Shown here: piece by piece, positions 6,698 through 13,333 of the stretch
Layout: every line of letters starts with the position of its first letter
Position numbering within the stretch: the stretch's first letter is position 1
IMG/VR virus record: IMGVR_UViG_3300009537_000233
Coordinates: 1 to 20,070 of that record
Reading direction: 5' to 3' (one strand)
Length of the DNA: 20,070 bases
DNA from: a virus
The notes under the pieces: generated by a model
Seen by the model: only the letters and a program-made list of their open reading frames with translations
What the model was told of the DNA's origin: nothing
Database searches by the model: none
Program-made: the position numbers and the translations under genes

Positions 6698-7817
6698 TTG
6701 TATCCTCCAAATCTAAATCAATTAATGATTGATATGCGTCTCTCCATAAATAAGCCTTTTTATCAGCATTATGATTTTCATAACAATGGTCATATGCTTT
6801 CTTTGACATATTTATTCGTTTTTTCTTGTCCTTAACTAAAGAATCTAACGCCTCAATCCATTCTTTTTCGTTACTAGCTAAAAAGCCATTCTCTCCACTT
6901 TGAATAATCGGAGAGTATGGCGGTATGTTGTCTGCCACTGTTGCTGCTCCAACCGCCGAATAATCAAAATACTTCAAAGCTGATTTATTACGATTAAACT
7001 CGTTATCTACAAGAGGGCATATTCCTATATCTAAATTTAATAACTTAAGAACGTAAGGATAAGTTATATGCTGAACCCATCCATGAAACTCAAACCTTTT
7101 CGTAGGAATCTCTTGGAAAAGATTCTTAAACCGGACATCTCCCAAATAAACAAACTTGCAATTATCATTCCTCTTTAAAACTTCTTTAATAACATTCCTG
7201 ACAGAATACAAATCTTCGTAATGACTAGCCCCGCATTGATACCCTATCCTTACTTCCTTTTTAACCATCGATTCTTTACTGTAAAAACTAAAATCAATCA
7301 AATTCGGCAAAACAACAGTATTTTTATTCAATTTAAAAAAAGATTCTTGAAGGATTGGAGTGGTTGTCGTCACCATATCAGCTTTGCGAAAACTAGCCCT
7401 GAACAAATCTTGTCTTTGTATATTTCTTTCAATATCAAAACCATCCTGACCATTCTTCCAAATCACACTGACACTCCCATCTGCCCACGGATATTTCCAA
7501 TTATCTTTTGTCCCTATAAATTTGTAATAAGGATTAAAAGGAGATGTGTTAAAAGGATCATCGTCATAATCACAAACAATAATCTTCCCATGCTTTTGGC
7601 ATAACTTAATAAACTTAAACCAATTCTCATCTGCTGGACGTTGGAATAAAATAATGTCTGCTTGCATAACTTTATCAACAGCCTCTTCACTACCTAGCTG
7701 CCAATCACCTATCGTCAAACAATCCGCTAAACCATGCTCCCTTAACTTCATCAACGGTTGCAATACACGATAATGGTTGCATGCAGTGTTATCTCTTTCA
7801 ACACCCAAAATTTTCAT
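6645..7817 (-). CDS. GT-B glycosyltransferase (GT4-like), 390 aa
   Basis: ATG at 7817 has a good SD (AGGAG, then AAGCAAT, ATG). The two-domain GT-B layout is visible. The N-domain starts MKILGVERDNTACNHYRV, with IILFQRP near 55-61 and DYDDDPFN at 83-90. An interdomain segment has VTTTTPILQ and VVLPNLIDF (168-176). The C-domain has RIGYQCGASHYEDL, FEFHGWV and the donor-binding region CPLVDNEFNRNKSALKYFDY then SAVG (267-290). The usual E-x7-E donor motif is replaced by a KSALKYFDYSA version, as in several phage and surface-glycan members. The likely reaction is transfer of a hexose from a nucleotide sugar. The final 17 codons or so overlap the adaptor gene. Acceptor and sugar are unknown. Confidence 0.8.
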   Translation of the reverse strand: MKILGVERDNTACNHYRVLQPLMKLREHGLADCLTIGDWQLGSEEAVDKVMQADIILFQRPADENWFKFIKLCQKHGKIIVCDYDDDPFNTSPFNPYYKFIGTKDNWKYPWADGSVSVIWKNGQDGFDIERNIQRQDLFRASFRKADMVTTTTPILQESFFKLNKNTVVLPNLIDFSFYSKESMVKKEVRIGYQCGASHYEDLYSVRNVIKEVLKRNDNCKFVYLGDVRFKNLFQEIPTKRFEFHGWVQHITYPYVLKLLNLDIGICPLVDNEFNRNKSALKYFDYSAVGAATVADNIPPYSPIIQSGENGFLASNEKEWIEALDSLVKDKKKRINMSKKAYDHCYENHNADKKAYLWRDAYQSLIDLDLEDTNGDDIFKPAEHAEPVAR

Positions 7818-8206
7818 ATTGCTTCTCCTATAATTTCTTCAAAATTAATAAAAGGAAGCCCTAACTCTTTACGGAAATTAACCTTCTCTCTTATCAAATT
7901 TTTAAATATTTTCTTAAGCCACCAACGAGGAAGACTTTTATCAGAATAGATATCTTTCAAAAAATGCACCCACCCTGGCTTTTGAAAATCATTCAACCAC
8001 ATCGTTACAGTAAGATTAAGCCATTTTTTGCCAATAAAATAACCATTTAAATTTATTGTATTAAAAATACTATTATTAATATTCCCTTCCCCAAAAGTTT
8101 CATATTTATACATTTCTTCTAAAGCCTTATCTGAAAAGTCATAATTATTACCACCAGCAAAACGTTTATAAAGAGGAATCATCCTAAGAAAATTTTTACT
8201 ATACAC
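7814..8206 (-). CDS. Unassigned glycan-block protein, 130 aa
   Basis: The apparent start is GTG at 8206, preceded by an AGAGGA SD, overlapping the kinase-fusion gene by 8 nt. An ATG at 8182 is an alternative. The sequence is basic and aromatic (YFIGKKWLNLTVTMWLNDF, PGWVHFLKDIYSDKSLPRWW), ending in an acidic tail (INFEEIIGEAI). It overlaps the next gene by 4 nt. I see no transmembrane span, DxD or nucleotide-binding motif. Its tight coupling to enzymes on both sides suggests it works with them, perhaps as a partner subunit; that is inference. Confidence 0.55.
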   Translation of the reverse strand: MYSKNFLRMIPLYKRFAGGNNYDFSDKALEEMYKYETFGEGNINNSIFNTINLNGYFIGKKWLNLTVTMWLNDFQKPGWVHFLKDIYSDKSLPRWWLKKIFKNLIREKVNFRKELGLPFINFEEIIGEAI

Positions 8207-9194
8207 AACAAAGTTCCTCTAACTGAAATTCAAACTCTTTAATGACCTTCTTCATAGAAAACCTATCATCAAACCCCCAACTAGGTTTGTACGGATACCC
8301 TAAACAATCAGGAGGTGAGTCAGGTGGATCATCTTTAAATCTTGCCCAACCAAAATCTATTAGCTTTATCACCCCATCTTTAACCATCAAATTGTCTGGC
8401 TTAACGTCTCTATGTTGAATTGTTGATTTCTCAAGCTCAGAAATAATGTCAATTAACTGTACTTTCCAATTAAAAGGGAGATTTTCGATAGTAAGCCTAT
8501 CTCCACAATGCTCAATTGATATCTCAGAATTATTGCTGGGAAGATTAAAAACAACCGGAAAATGTTTAGAACTAACCTTGCTTAATATTCTTTTTTCGTT
8601 ATCTATCAAATTATAAGTCCCCCAAGAAGTTTGTTTTTTAATAACCTTATCCCCTTCTTGACTAACCACAGACGTTGCCCCTTTCCAATACTGATTAAAT
8701 CGTCCTACTGTAAGATCATTTGGAGTACAATACCCAATTTCAGACTTCTTTAAAGACTCCAAACATTCTTTAACCGAAACATCTCCTAACCATTTCTTAT
8801 AAGAATTAGTGTTTTTATGATGTACAACATGATAAGCAAGAGCTAACCTAAAATGCATAGGATTAGGTGTAAAAAAGCCTTTTTTGTTATATTCTCGGGT
8901 TTCAAGCATATTTAACTGAAAATGAGTAGGATAATACCCGTCTCCCACATACCTGACATCCATATAAACATTCATATCCCCTATTAACATTTTATGCATA
9001 ACTCTTGGCGATTTATGAACCTGAATAACTTTAGGGAAAAGCTCTTTAAAATGCTTTTGGTCATAAACTAATAAATCCAAATCTCCATGCCCTCCACTCT
9101 GAACAGAATGAGGGAGATTCTCAAAATTCCTTAAAACAAGGTAAGGAAAGTCAATATCATGCATAAATTGAAAGAATTGTGTTAAACTTTGCAT
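8199..9194 (-). CDS. Nucleotidyltransferase-like plus Ser/Thr kinase-like fusion, 331 aa
   Basis: ATG at 9194 overlaps the WbqC gene by 13 nt. Residues 1-160 resemble uncharacterised nucleotidyltransferases: YLVLRNFENLP near 18-28, GDLDLLV at 37-43 with Asp 38 and 40, and a third acidic strand YMDVRYV (77-83). Residues about 165-330 are a compact kinase: VIKKQ (184-188) as the beta3 lysine, a possible pairing Glu at 200, the catalytic loop HRDVKPDN at 261-268 and IDFG (279-282). The core Lys, HRD, Asn and DFG residues are all present, so phosphotransfer is plausible. A glycine-rich loop is not obvious, and the kinase part is short (about 165 aa). The substrate could be a sugar, lipid-linked glycan or protein. 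The context in a glycan block favours a glycan phosphate modification. Confidence 0.75.
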   Translation of the reverse strand: MQSLTQFFQFMHDIDFPYLVLRNFENLPHSVQSGGHGDLDLLVYDQKHFKELFPKVIQVHKSPRVMHKMLIGDMNVYMDVRYVGDGYYPTHFQLNMLETREYNKKGFFTPNPMHFRLALAYHVVHHKNTNSYKKWLGDVSVKECLESLKKSEIGYCTPNDLTVGRFNQYWKGATSVVSQEGDKVIKKQTSWGTYNLIDNEKRILSKVSSKHFPVVFNLPSNNSEISIEHCGDRLTIENLPFNWKVQLIDIISELEKSTIQHRDVKPDNLMVKDGVIKLIDFGWARFKDDPPDSPPDCLGYPYKPSWGFDDRFSMKKVIKEFEFQLEELCCV

Positions 9195-9790
9195 TTTCTC
9201 TTAGGCAACATTTTCATTGCCCCCACGATTCCAAAATCTTCAAATATTTCAAACGTATGACGCTTCAAATGGTTAGGAACTTTACAATATTCAATATCAA
9301 ACCCAGCCTTCTTGATCTTCCCCTCATCTAAATATTTATCTTTAGCCTCTGGGTTCGTAACATAAACATCAGCATCTTTTTCCTGAAGAATCTTAATTAA
9401 ATGATTTGTAGCATCCCATTTATATGGTTTCTCTTCTTTAAAAAATAAAGGACGTTCGTAAGAAAGAATAGTTTTTATACCCAAAGTATCTTTAATAGCC
9501 TTAATCCATAAATAATTAATCTTTATCAAAGACCCTCCTTCAACGCCTCCATACGGCCTGTTTTTATCACTTTCTAGACCAACATAATCTTTAAAATGAA
9601 TATATTGAGTCTCTTGCCACACAGGTTTAGTGACCCATTTCCCTCTTATTTGATATCTATTCTGAAAACCATTCTTTTCAAACTGGACGTATGTCAATAA
9701 AACAAACTCATCCACCATTGCCATTTTGTAAAAGTAGGGGTACCATGGGCAAAAGTTAGGGCTGATGAATAGCAATCTTATATTTTTCAT
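9182..9790 (-). CDS. WbqC-family protein, 202 aa
   Basis: WbqC-family proteins sit in O-antigen and surface-glycan clusters; their exact chemistry is poorly settled. Family marks seen: PNFCPWYPYFYKMAMVDEFV (11-30), VQFEKNGFQNRYQI (35-48), a WDATNHLIKIL segment (125-135), then VYVTNPEAKDKYLDEGKIKK (142-161) and AGFDIEY (162-168). The end (EIFEDFGIVGAMKM) matches the usual C-terminal helix. The start used here (ATG 9790) gives MKNIRLLFISPNF, not the family's typical KIAIHQPNF. That typical start is present in the neighbouring frame from ATG 9800, which stops one base-shift short of joining. ATG 9790 directly overlaps the stop of a 26-aa ORF (TAATG), which supports coupled translation. Confidence 0.75.
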   Translation of the reverse strand: MKNIRLLFISPNFCPWYPYFYKMAMVDEFVLLTYVQFEKNGFQNRYQIRGKWVTKPVWQETQYIHFKDYVGLESDKNRPYGGVEGGSLIKINYLWIKAIKDTLGIKTILSYERPLFFKEEKPYKWDATNHLIKILQEKDADVYVTNPEAKDKYLDEGKIKKAGFDIEYCKVPNHLKRHTFEIFEDFGIVGAMKMLPKRKCKV

Positions 9791-9800
9791 TACCTCTCAT
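9756..9800 (-). other. 14-codon frame carrying the canonical WbqC start, ended by CCC-TAA
   Basis: ATG at 9800 follows a strong SD (AAGGAGGTG, then GTGCTAG, ATG) and reads MRGNEKYKIAIHQP before TAA. The next codon triplets in the WbqC frame read NFCPWYPYF, so a +1 slip on CCC (CCC TAA to CCT AAC) would give the intact family N-terminus KIAIHQPNFCPWYPYFYK. This may be a recent one-base insertion, a sequencing error or a frameshift site. Confidence 0.5.
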
Positions 9801-9870
9801 CTAGCACCACCTCCTTATCACAAACAACGCATTTTTTTAAATTAGGCTGATGAATTGCCACTTTATACAA
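9790..9870 (-). CDS. 26-aa ORF with a duplicated WbqC-type N-terminus
   Basis: The start is TTG at 9870 with a strong SD (AGGAGG, 7 nt or fewer upstream) overlapping the methyltransferase stop. The product begins MYKVAIHQPNLKKC, continues VVCDKEVVLDER and stops in TAATG, sharing a base with the WbqC start. VAIHQPN is the WbqC family signature, followed here by an unrelated CxxC tail. DNA around it (CAATTCATCAGCCTAA) matches the WbqC start region (CTATTCATCAGCCCTAA) except for an extra C there. It could be a remnant of a duplicated start or a leader peptide that couples translation. Confidence 0.45.
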   Translation of the reverse strand: MYKVAIHQPNLKKCVVCDKEVVLDER

Positions 9871-10366
9871 AAGCCCCTCCTAAAATGTCGGATAACCCAT
9901 CAGCAACTTTAATATTGTCAGTCAAAATTACCGTATGACCTCCATCTGTCCAGATGCTTTTTAAATAAGTATCAATTGCCTCTGCGTACTCTTTTCTTTC
10001 TGCATCATGTAACACAACAACACCATCCTTATCTAACTTATCACTAACATTCAACAAACACTTCTCTCTAACAGCCCCATCAATAAAAATTAAATGATAT
10101 AAATCAAATCTCCCTGAAACAAAAGGATATGAATCAAGATTAGGTTCATAAATAAACTTAACCTTCTCATTAATCCCGTTTTTTTTAACCTTCTCAATCC
10201 ATCCATAATCATTTTCAACAGAATCTAATTTCTTAACGCTTTTATATTCACTTATTAACTTAGTAGATTTCCCAGCCCCAAACTCTAAACACTTAACAGG
10301 GTTTAAAGTCTCAAGAACGACAATTAAAGTGTCTCTATAACTGTCCCACGTTGACGCTGTTTCCAT
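9863..10366 (-). CDS. SAM-dependent methyltransferase, 167 aa
   Basis: ATG at 10366 overlaps the deacetylase-like gene by 32 nt. The class I methyltransferase marks are in order: TWDSYRDTL (6-14), motif I LEFGAGKST (27-35), an acidic strand end SVEND (49-53), LIFIDGA (92-98) and VVLHDAER (117-124). HDxxR and the final Gly-rich segment (LSDILGGAF) fit small glycan-cluster methyltransferases that act on sugars or small metabolites. At 167 aa it is close to a bare Rossmann domain without an added substrate cap. The likely role is O-methylation of a sugar made or moved by the neighbouring enzymes; the substrate is inferred from context. Confidence 0.75.
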   Translation of the reverse strand: METASTWDSYRDTLIVVLETLNPVKCLEFGAGKSTKLISEYKSVKKLDSVENDYGWIEKVKKNGINEKVKFIYEPNLDSYPFVSGRFDLYHLIFIDGAVREKCLLNVSDKLDKDGVVVLHDAERKEYAEAIDTYLKSIWTDGGHTVILTDNIKVADGLSDILGGAFV

Positions 10367-10889
10367 TTAAAACCCTTTTAAAACTTTCCAGATCATATCT
10401 CCATGAATGGAAATACCAAAAATTATAATCTGAATCAAACTTTTCAAACTCCAATCCCTTCCAATCTCCAACAATCAAATCAATCCCATTGTCTTTACAA
10501 ATTTTAAAAGTTGTCTCATCCCATTTATTAAAAGGAGGCATGAACTTATTAGTAATTAAGTACTTACAAGAAGAAAGGATTGACATCTCTTGAGCGTCAT
10601 AAGACATCCCTGAATGGTTACAATGAAACAACCCGTGAGAAACAATTTTCCCAGGGATAGATAAGCTTCTGACAAAAGAATCTACATCGTAAAACCATTT
10701 CTTAGGTCTGCTTTTAAAAGGAACCTGTTCATAAACCGATCCTCTTGTATTCCACTTAGAAAATAACGTTACACATGAGAGAATCTCACTTTTAGGGAAA
10801 ACTTCTTTGATGTATTCATATATCTTCTTTATTTCAGTCATATCTGAACAAGGATTTACATCATCATTCCTAAAAATTAACTTGTCCAT
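10335..10889 (-). CDS. Polysaccharide deacetylase-like protein, 184 aa
   Basis: ATG at 10889 overlaps the GT2-like gene by 13 nt. NodB-type deacetylase marks: RNDDV at 7-11 with the Asp pair at 9-10 near the N-terminus, SHGLFHCNH (84-92) giving the His-x3-His metal ligands at 85 and 89, FMPPFNKW (116-123) as the usual (R)PP(F/Y) motif, and a late WYFHSW (158-163) with a possible catalytic His at 161. The Arg that usually precedes PPF is Met here. All main metal-site residues are present, so zinc-dependent N- or O-deacetylation of a sugar is plausible. It is shorter than many family members, but the barrel core seems complete. Confidence 0.75.
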   Translation of the reverse strand: MDKLIFRNDDVNPCSDMTEIKKIYEYIKEVFPKSEILSCVTLFSKWNTRGSVYEQVPFKSRPKKWFYDVDSFVRSLSIPGKIVSHGLFHCNHSGMSYDAQEMSILSSCKYLITNKFMPPFNKWDETTFKICKDNGIDLIVGDWKGLEFEKFDSDYNFWYFHSWRYDLESFKRVLNGNSVNVGQL

Positions 10890-11503
10890 GCAATCTCTCT
10901 CCCTACCTCATAAGAATATTTTTCATGTTCTTTAGACTTAATATGCTCAGGATGTTCCCCTGACCAATGCCCCATATCTTCAAAAATAATATCTTTCATC
11001 CACCCAACATTAGCATCCTGTTCAATAATAATTTGCTTAATTAATGGAAAAGCCCCTGTCAACCCATCAACTTCATGCCTAACAAATTCCATCCCATTTA
11101 ACATACTAGCCCTCATAATCCATAATCCTCCAACAATGTCAGAGATCAAATAAGGCAATCCTACATCTTTCCCGTATTTTTCAGCAGCATGAGAAGGAGT
11201 AACATTAGGAGAAAGAATATCAACGTCATAATTCTCGAATATCCACAAAGCATGATTTAACCACCCCTTTGGAACCATGCAATCATTGTCCACCTTAGCT
11301 AAAACATCAAATTCACCCCTAACTTGTTCAAAAAAATCAATAACAACATTTCTAAGACCTTCCTGACTAGGTGTAAAAAATGATCCTGTATATTCCTGCG
11401 CTTCCTTCAAAGACCTTAAACATTTAGACGTATACTCAGGTCGTTTGTAACAAGGAACCAGAATCGCTGTTTTCCAACTTTTCTTCGGCTTCTTTAATTG
11501 CAC
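10877..11503 (-). CDS. GT2-like glycosyltransferase (GT-A), 208 aa, shortened
   Basis: The start is GTG at 11503, supported by AAGGAG seven bases upstream; it overlaps the previous gene by 68 nt in another frame. The GT-A marks are TAILVPCYKRPEYTSKCLRS (12-31), GLRNVVIDFF (49-58) and VLAKVDNDCMVP (67-78) with DND at 72-74 as the metal-binding DxD. Acceptor-side residues include IVGGLWIMRASML (123-135) and DMGHW. The VDDGS donor-binding strand expected between residues 40 and 48 is missing: only 56 residues separate the VPCY and DND motifs, where GT2 enzymes normally have clearly more. It may be a deleted, possibly inactive enzyme or a divergent one with another donor site. Confidence 0.75.
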   Translation of the reverse strand: MQLKKPKKSWKTAILVPCYKRPEYTSKCLRSLKEAQEYTGSFFTPSQEGLRNVVIDFFEQVRGEFDVLAKVDNDCMVPKGWLNHALWIFENYDVDILSPNVTPSHAAEKYGKDVGLPYLISDIVGGLWIMRASMLNGMEFVRHEVDGLTGAFPLIKQIIIEQDANVGWMKDIIFEDMGHWSGEHPEHIKSKEHEKYSYEVGREIAWTS

Positions 11504-11921
11504 TCGATAACTCCTTAAATTGATCTAAACTTAACTCAATCCTTAAATCCCCTACTTTTAGATGAATGTACTTTAACTCTTCAAAATCTGCACCCTCTGC
11601 AAAAATAGCACCTTTATTTTGTAAATATAAATTCTTGTTTAAATTAATCAAAATCGTGTTTGTATCAGATTCACTGATAATTTTTTTACGACATAACTCA
11701 ATATGCCTCTCCTTACTCGTCCCCGGGCAACCTCTCTTTTTCCACCTCTCTAAAGAATCCTTAAACCCTTCAGCCATGTTTACCCAATCATGGATCGTAT
11801 TCATTAACCTTAAATTTCTGTAATGGGTGTGAACCTTTTCACATATCTCTACAACAAACCTGTTCTGAAAAATCGGCTTAGATATATCCCTACGTGATAA
11901 CTCAAGAAGAGTTTGGCCCAT
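11436..11921 (-). CDS. Duplicated-domain protein of the glycan block, 161 aa
   Basis: ATG at 11921 overlaps the preceding gene by 20 nt and has a purine-rich SD (AAAGGTGAG). Two related segments are visible. The first is ICEKVHTHYRNLRL plus a helix to W60 (26-60). The second is LKYIHLKVGDLRIEL plus a helix to K148 (116-148). Both share a (V/I)H-x2-x2-(N/D)LR(L/I) strand followed by an amphipathic helix. I associate this motif with small orphan proteins beside bacterial surface-glycan genes, but know no assigned function. A Cys-containing basic linker (W60 to K80) separates the repeats. The last 23 codons overlap the GT2-like gene. Confidence 0.55.
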   Translation of the reverse strand: MGQTLLELSRRDISKPIFQNRFVVEICEKVHTHYRNLRLMNTIHDWVNMAEGFKDSLERWKKRGCPGTSKERHIELCRKKIISESDTNTILINLNKNLYLQNKGAIFAEGADFEELKYIHLKVGDLRIELSLDQFKELSSAIKEAEEKLENSDSGSLLQTT

Positions 11922-12360
11922 AATAATCTCTCACCTTTCTAAGTAATTCATAAGAATCGTCACCCCTTAAAACTGCTTTCATAAAAGAATCTCTTACCTT
12001 TTTATTTTCATCCTCCCAAAACTTGACATAAATAAGATTCCTCATGAAAAACATCAATTTGTTAGGGACAACCCATTTATGCTGGAAAGTCTTATCCTTA
12101 CTCCACCCACTCGTCCCCTCATAAACTTTCCCACCTATATACTTAGTAGATGTCTTATGCCCGACCTGATCATAGAATTGTTGTTGCGCAATATTAATCC
12201 TTCTGGTCTCTTCACAAAGACTAGGGAACTCTTTAATCCTTTCAATATTGAAATTCTCTACCAAACGACCAAGAAAATCGTTCATCTCTCCTTTACTGAT
12301 ATCCGCCCTGTCTTTTAAAGGAGTGTTTTCTAAAGCTTTTTCTAGTTCTAAATTTTCCAT
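11902..12360 (-). CDS. Unassigned protein after the capsid terminator, 152 aa
   Basis: I chose ATG at 12360 because an earlier in-frame TTG (12402) lies inside the capsid terminator hairpin. No strong SD is visible before 12360. A possible alternative is an ATG 25 codons later, next to AAAGGAG but too close to it. The sequence has an N-terminal acidic helix (MENLELEKALEN), a middle RRINIAQQQFYDQVGHKTST, and a C-terminal aromatic helical part (FQHKWVVPNKLMFFMRNLIY, VKFWEDENKKV). No family recognised. It could be a head-completion protein, given its place behind the capsid gene, or the first gene of the glycan block. Confidence 0.5.
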   Translation of the reverse strand: MENLELEKALENTPLKDRADISKGEMNDFLGRLVENFNIERIKEFPSLCEETRRINIAQQQFYDQVGHKTSTKYIGGKVYEGTSGWSKDKTFQHKWVVPNKLMFFMRNLIYVKFWEDENKKVRDSFMKAVLRGDDSYELLRKVRDYYGPNSS

Positions 12361-12371
12361 TATCAGCTTAA

Positions 12372-12400
12372 TAAAATGGGGGCCGATATTCTCAGCCCCC
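12372..12400 (-). terminator. Intrinsic terminator behind the capsid gene
   Basis: Eight bases after the MCP stop the minus strand reads GGGGGCTGA-GAATA-TCGGCCCCC, a 9-bp stem (one G-U) with a 5-nt loop, followed by ATTTTATT. The stem is very GC-rich against an AT-rich background. The U-tract is interrupted, so readthrough into the glycan block is likely to be partial. Confidence 0.75.
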
Positions 12401-12407
12401 AAATCCG

Positions 12408-13331
12408 TTAAAGAACACTAGCAGTCTTTAAGAAAGATGCCTTTGCATGTCCTTTTTCGTTACCCCAATTTAACGTCATTTCAGCTTCAACCCATCCTTT
12501 AATGCTAGATGATGTCTTAGCTCCTTTGTATTGCTCAATATCTCTCAATACAGCTACACGAATCATCTCAGGATCAACAATTGTAATCCTTCGAATCATA
12601 TGCTGACGATCTGGAATAACATCAACAGTACCAAAAGACCCTTCGTACTTATTAATGTTATTGATCGCCGTACGTGTATTAGCTTCAATATTGAAAGAAT
12701 AACCCGTCTTAGCAGTGAAATTCTCTGAAATAACTCTCTTCTGATAACCCCCACAAAAAAGTGCTCGTGGATTACCACCGTTATCCCAAATTTGCTGTAA
12801 TAATGAATTGACTCCACCCTCAGCCAATGCAATATTAGCAGAATTCCCAGTACCAGTACCAACAGCGGTGTTACTCGAAATAGCACTTTGAATACCTCGT
12901 GCTTGACGACCTGAGGCCGTAGTACCTGCTGAAGCTGCCCCAGTCATTAAGAAGATTTTATCGTAGTCACGAAGCAACGTTTTCATTGCTTTCATTAACT
13001 CACGTTTCACATCACTCTTAACTCCTGCTGTATTTACTGCTTGTTGGGTATGTGTAACTTCCCAATTACGCAAACGAATATGCGTATAATTCAACCTTCT
13101 TGCTCTTAAAGTAGGTTTCGTATAACTAATCGAAGCCCCTTCAATCGTTGTTCCTGCATTAGCAGCATCAAGGTTATCATCTTGCCACTCATGCTTTGTC
13201 CCTTCTGCCTTAATCTTTCTCGCCATAGCAAAGAAAGGTACTTCATCAGCAAAAAGGTCTGCTATCGAATCAGACAAATCTTCTCGATTGCCAATATTCG
13301 AATACGTGTTCATCATGTCTGCTACACTCAT
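12408..13331 (-). CDS. Major capsid protein, SU10 type, 307 aa
   Basis: ATG at 13331 has a good SD (GAGG, then ATAGTT, ATG), 2 nt after the scaffold stop. The N-terminal part (NREDLSDSIADLFADEVPFF, 15-34) and the following EWQDDNLDAAN (48-58) match the SU10/DUF5309 capsid family, an HK97-fold coat protein. The middle has a Gly/Ser/Thr-rich loop (GAASAGTTASGRQARG, 131-146, continuing to about 166). The C-terminal beta segments (ITIVDPEMIRVAVLRD, KGWVEAEMTLNWGNEKGHAK) are typical. It ends at SFLKTASVL. The Ser/Thr-rich loop is the most obvious candidate site if the glycan genes decorate the virion. A terminator follows directly. Confidence 0.85.
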   Translation of the reverse strand: MSVADMMNTYSNIGNREDLSDSIADLFADEVPFFAMARKIKAEGTKHEWQDDNLDAANAGTTIEGASISYTKPTLRARRLNYTHIRLRNWEVTHTQQAVNTAGVKSDVKRELMKAMKTLLRDYDKIFLMTGAASAGTTASGRQARGIQSAISSNTAVGTGTGNSANIALAEGGVNSLLQQIWDNGGNPRALFCGGYQKRVISENFTAKTGYSFNIEANTRTAINNINKYEGSFGTVDVIPDRQHMIRRITIVDPEMIRVAVLRDIEQYKGAKTSSSIKGWVEAEMTLNWGNEKGHAKASFLKTASVL

Positions 13332-13333
13332 AA

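Noticed and set aside
7221-7604. 127-aa plus-strand open frame
   Set aside because: It lies antisense inside the well-supported GT4-like gene, lacks an SD and has no protein motif; it is a shadow.
11902-12402. TTG start at 12402 for the 152-aa protein
   Set aside because: It lies at the base of the capsid terminator hairpin, where initiation would conflict with termination.
12596-12886. 96-aa minus-strand frame within the capsid gene
   Set aside because: It overlaps the capsid frame fully in another phase, with low-complexity Leu/Val/Ile content expected from a shifted reading.
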